From Mycoplasma sp. (ex Biomphalaria glabrata) (lineage in GTDB: Bacteria; Bacillota_I; Bacilli_A; Mycoplasmatales; GCF-1484045), in contig NZ_CP013128.1 of assembly GCF_001484045.1 (NCBI RefSeq), positions 166,283 through 230,282 on the forward strand: DNA of 64,000 nucleotides, written 5' to 3'. Made by a program: the position numbers and the translations under genes. This document shows positions 61,638-64,000 of this stretch, piece by piece; the stretch's first letter is position 1; every line of letters begins with the position of its first letter. The notes under the pieces were generated by a model, which saw nothing but the letters and a program-made list of their open reading frames with translations, made no database searches and was not told the origin of the DNA.

Positions 61638-63038
61638 TTAACCAATACTTCCTTCCATATCTAATTTAATTAGTTGATTCAATTCAACACTATATTCCAT
61701 TGGTAATTCCTTAGAAAAAGTTTCTAAAAAACCAAGTGTAATCATTTTAATAGCCTCTTGTTTCGAAATTCCTCTACTAGTCAAATAATATATTTCTTCT
61801 TCATTTAATTCATAAACTTTTGCTTCATGATCAATTTTTGAATCGCTAGAATTGCATACATTAACCGGGATTGTACTAGATCTAGAAATATTATCCAATA
61901 AGAGAGTGTCACAACTTGATTTTGCATCAGCATTCTTAACATTTTTACTAATAAATATTTTTCCGCGATAATTTACTTCACCCCCGTTGTAAGAAATGGA
62001 TTTTGATATTATGTTGCTCTTAGTATTATTTGCTAAATGAATCATTCTAGCGCCTGTGTCTTGAATTATTGTATTTTTTTTAGCGATTGCGATAGATAAT
62101 GTGTAACCTTTTGCATATTCGCCAGCTAAAATACATGAGGGATATTTCATATTTATGTGAGCACCGATGTTTCCATCTATTCACTCCATCAATCCATTTT
62201 CGTAAACAAATGCACGCTTTGTCACTAAATTGATAACATTGTCACTTCAATTTTGAATTGTTGTATAACGAACTTTTGCATTTTTATGAACAATAATTTC
62301 AACAACAGCTGCGTGCAACAAATCATTTTGATACGTTGGCGCTGTGCAACCTTCAATATAGTGAAGTTCTGAATTTTCATCAGCAATTATTAATGTCCTT
62401 TCGAATTGACCCATGTTTTTGGCATTAATACGGAAATATGATTGCAATGGTTTCGATAATTTTACATTTTTTGGAATATAAATAAACGATCCTCCACTTC
62501 AAAATGCAGTATTTAGTGCAGAATACTTATTATCGCCACTTGGAACAATTGATGCAAAATGTTGTTTAAATAAATCGGGGTAATTTTTTAAAGCCGAATC
62601 TGTGTCTGTAAATATTACTCCTAATTCTTCAAGTTCCTTTTCTAATTTATGATAAACTACTTCACTTTCATATTGTGTAGACACTCCGGCTAAAAATTCT
62701 TTTTCCGCATCTATTATTCCAACTCTATTAAAAGTTTCCTTAATTACTTTTGGAATTTTTTTTCAATCATTTTCTGGTTTTTGTGTCGACTTAATGTAAT
62801 AAGTATAATTATCAAAATTAATATACTTTTTTAAATTTGGTCCCCATTTTGGATTATCGATTTTTTTAAATTCATCAAATGATTTTAATCTCAAAGTAGT
62901 CATTCAACTTGGTTCATTTTTTAAAAGAGATATTTCTTTTACTAAATCTCTAGAAATGCCTTTTTTAACTTCTATAAAAGATTTAACATTATCAGAAAAA
63001 CCATATTTATATTCATTATTAATTGCTTTTTTACTCAT
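61638..63038 (-). CDS. sufB: Fe-S cluster assembly scaffold protein SufB
   Basis: A 466-residue Suf[63 protein letters not shown] (cluster Cys region), [28 protein letters not shown]-like and [21 protein letters not shown] cover the family. The CTAP Cys is a known key residue. Several TGA-Trp codons. It overlaps sufU by eight bases. No sufC or sufD lies within the window; they would be expected upstream of sufS beyond base 64000. Confidence 0.95.
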
Positions 63039-63447
63039 TAATCATTTCCTTAATTAAATTAATTCCTAAAGTTGCACAATTAACACGGCTAGGTTGACGA
63101 TTAACATTTTTAAAAGCTATTAATTCGTTTAGTTCATCTTCATTAAATTCTTTACCTTTAATCATATTTAAATAATTTTCAATAATTTTATTCGCTTCAA
63201 GAACTGTTTTGCCTTTAATTTCTTGAATCATTATGTCTGTTGAAGATGTACATATCGCACATGCAATTCCAATAAAACCAATTTTCTTTATAGTATTATT
63301 TTCTAAAACTAACCCTATCGTAATGTCGTCTATACATGTTGGTGAATTATATCTTTTAATTTTTCAAGATGAATCAATACTTTTAAATTGTGGGTTATTA
63401 TAATGATCCATTATTATTTGACGTAGCATTGTTTCATTTAAATTCAT
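63031..63447 (-). CDS. sufU: SufU sulfur-transfer scaffold
   Basis: A 138-residue SufU. DHYNNPQFK, NSPTCIDDITIGL (Cys with Asp), GIACAICTSSTDIM (Cys) and VNCATLGINLIKEM (Cys) give the Cys-Asp-Cys-Cys zinc site of the SufU type; SufU takes sulfur from SufS. The 8-nt overlap with sufB and 15-nt spacing from sufS suggest one operon. A TGA-Trp is near SSWKIKRY. Confidence 0.94.
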
Positions 63448-63462
63448 GTTAAATTCCTTTTC

Positions 63463-64000
63463 TTAAAAAAATGCATCTAGGCAATCTCCTAAATTTTTTA
63501 ATGCATTAATAAATGTATCTATTTCTTTTTTAGTGTTATAAATGCTTAATGATAAACGAATTGTTGATTTGGGAATTAGTTTATCTCCTAACAATTTTAC
63601 ACAATGTTGCCCTGCTCGAACGCAAATATTTTTTGTTCCTAATTGCATTGCCACATCTTCTGCAAATAATTTTTCAACCTCAAAAATAATAATTGGAAGA
63701 TCTGCTTTTGGATTATAAACCATAACGTTAGGCATATTTTGCAGTTTCCTTAAACAATAATGATGTAGTTCCATTTCGTATGCATTAATAGATTTTAAAT
63801 TTAGAGATTCAAAAAATTGTACACATGCATGAAATCCAAATATACCACTTAAGTTAATGGTTCCAATTTCAAATTTTGAAGGAGATTCATCTTTCAATGT
63901 GTAATAACCACTCTCTTCAATAATATGATTATTACCTCCCCCCAACAATAAAGGTTCGGTATTAATTTGAATATTTCTAGTCATGTATAGAGCACCTATA
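63463..64000 (-). CDS. sufS: Cysteine desulfurase SufS (partial, N-terminus beyond window)
   Basis: C-terminal 178 residues of a class II cysteine desulfurase, open to the window edge. INTEPLLLGGGNNHIIEESG, PSKFEIGTINLSGIFGF (family FExGTxN), and VRAGQHCVKLLGDKL with the active Cys (RAGxHC) are seen. It ends with NLGDCLDAFF. It provides persulfide sulfur for SufU/SufB. The PLP lysine lies outside. Confidence 0.94.
   Translation of the reverse strand, partial: IGALYMTRNIQINTEPLLLGGGNNHIIEESGYYTLKDESPSKFEIGTINLSGIFGFHACVQFFESLNLKSINAYEMELHHYCLRKLQNMPNVMVYNPKADLPIIIFEVEKLFAEDVAMQLGTKNICVRAGQHCVKLLGDKLIPKSTIRLSLSIYNTKKEIDTFINALKNLGDCLDAFF

Noticed and set aside
1-64000. CRISPR array, IS element, prophage, integron or replication origin
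   Set aside because: I saw no repeat-spacer pattern, transposase or integrase motifs, terminal repeats, phage genes or dnaA-box cluster.

Overview
The window is AT-rich bacterial chromosome read with translation table 4: TGA is a tryptophan codon in most genes here, next to some TGG. The gene set is that of a mollicute. There is no cell-wall or amino-acid biosynthesis, a Ser/Thr kinase without PASTA repeats, DivIVA/GpsB, a lipoprotein and many small membrane proteins. The SufS-SufU-SufB cluster, a flavodiiron protein, a PnuC-like transporter and coaX/coaD suggest a mollicute with a fairly rich gene set, perhaps on the Malacoplasma/Ureaplasma side. I cannot fix the genus from sequence alone.

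Layout. (1) 1-8.6 kb, mostly minus strand: ymdB, recA, a stand-alone CinA C-terminal domain, pgsA, a DJ-1 protein, a hibernation factor, membrane proteins, rnpB, gpsB, recU, coaX with a truncated coaC remnant, and a zinc peptidase. (2) 8.7-16.3 kb: hup, gpsA, der, a coiled-coil tail-anchored protein, rbgA, a CrtI-like FAD enzyme, mtaB. (3) 16.3-21.2 kb: PnuC-like transporter, two small membrane proteins, then an NADH:rubredoxin-reductase-like flavoprotein beside a flavodiiron protein. (4) 21.3-42 kb: a long block that keeps Bacillus gene order (rplS, trmD, rpsP, ffh, ylxM, ftsY, smc, rnc, plsX, fakA, asp23, rpmB, thiamine pyrophosphokinase, rpe, rsgA, prkC, prpC, gmk), followed by coaD and rsmD. 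Inserted in it are two paralogous membrane proteins and a heavy-metal P-type ATPase. (5) 42-52 kb: def, RNase J, nadK, spx, trpS, a Cof phosphatase, YitT, RmuC, a CNNM/CorC protein and an ITPase. (6) 52.3-58.4 kb: accessory region with a CPYC-containing lipoprotein, a very cysteine-rich protein, a choline-kinase-like gene and two ABC-2 exporter pairs. (7) 58.5-64 kb: seven tRNAs, pgi, an S1 protein, nfu, fthC, sufB, sufU and the 3' part of sufS.

How the genes work together. The core is information processing: signal recognition and the SRP receptor, chromosome condensation, recombination, ribosome maturation by der/rbgA/rsgA, and tRNA modification. Lipid supply uses gpsA, plsX, fakA and pgsA. 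An oxygen/metal/redox theme recurs: flavodiiron protein plus reductase, Suf Fe-S assembly, Spx, P1B ATPase, the CPYC lipoprotein and the Cys-rich protein. Genes are densely packed, with short same-strand overlaps and several convergent 3' overlaps.

The most notable anomaly is a set of apparent frameshifts at runs of seven A/T. der, the tail-anchored protein and fakA are each restored by one extra base, gpsA would be shortened to normal size by one extra base, and the choline kinase needs one base fewer. They are either assembly errors or poly(A) slippage sites. I see no IS element, prophage, CRISPR array or origin. Apart from the rnpB interval, no stretch longer than about 200 bases lacks a gene.
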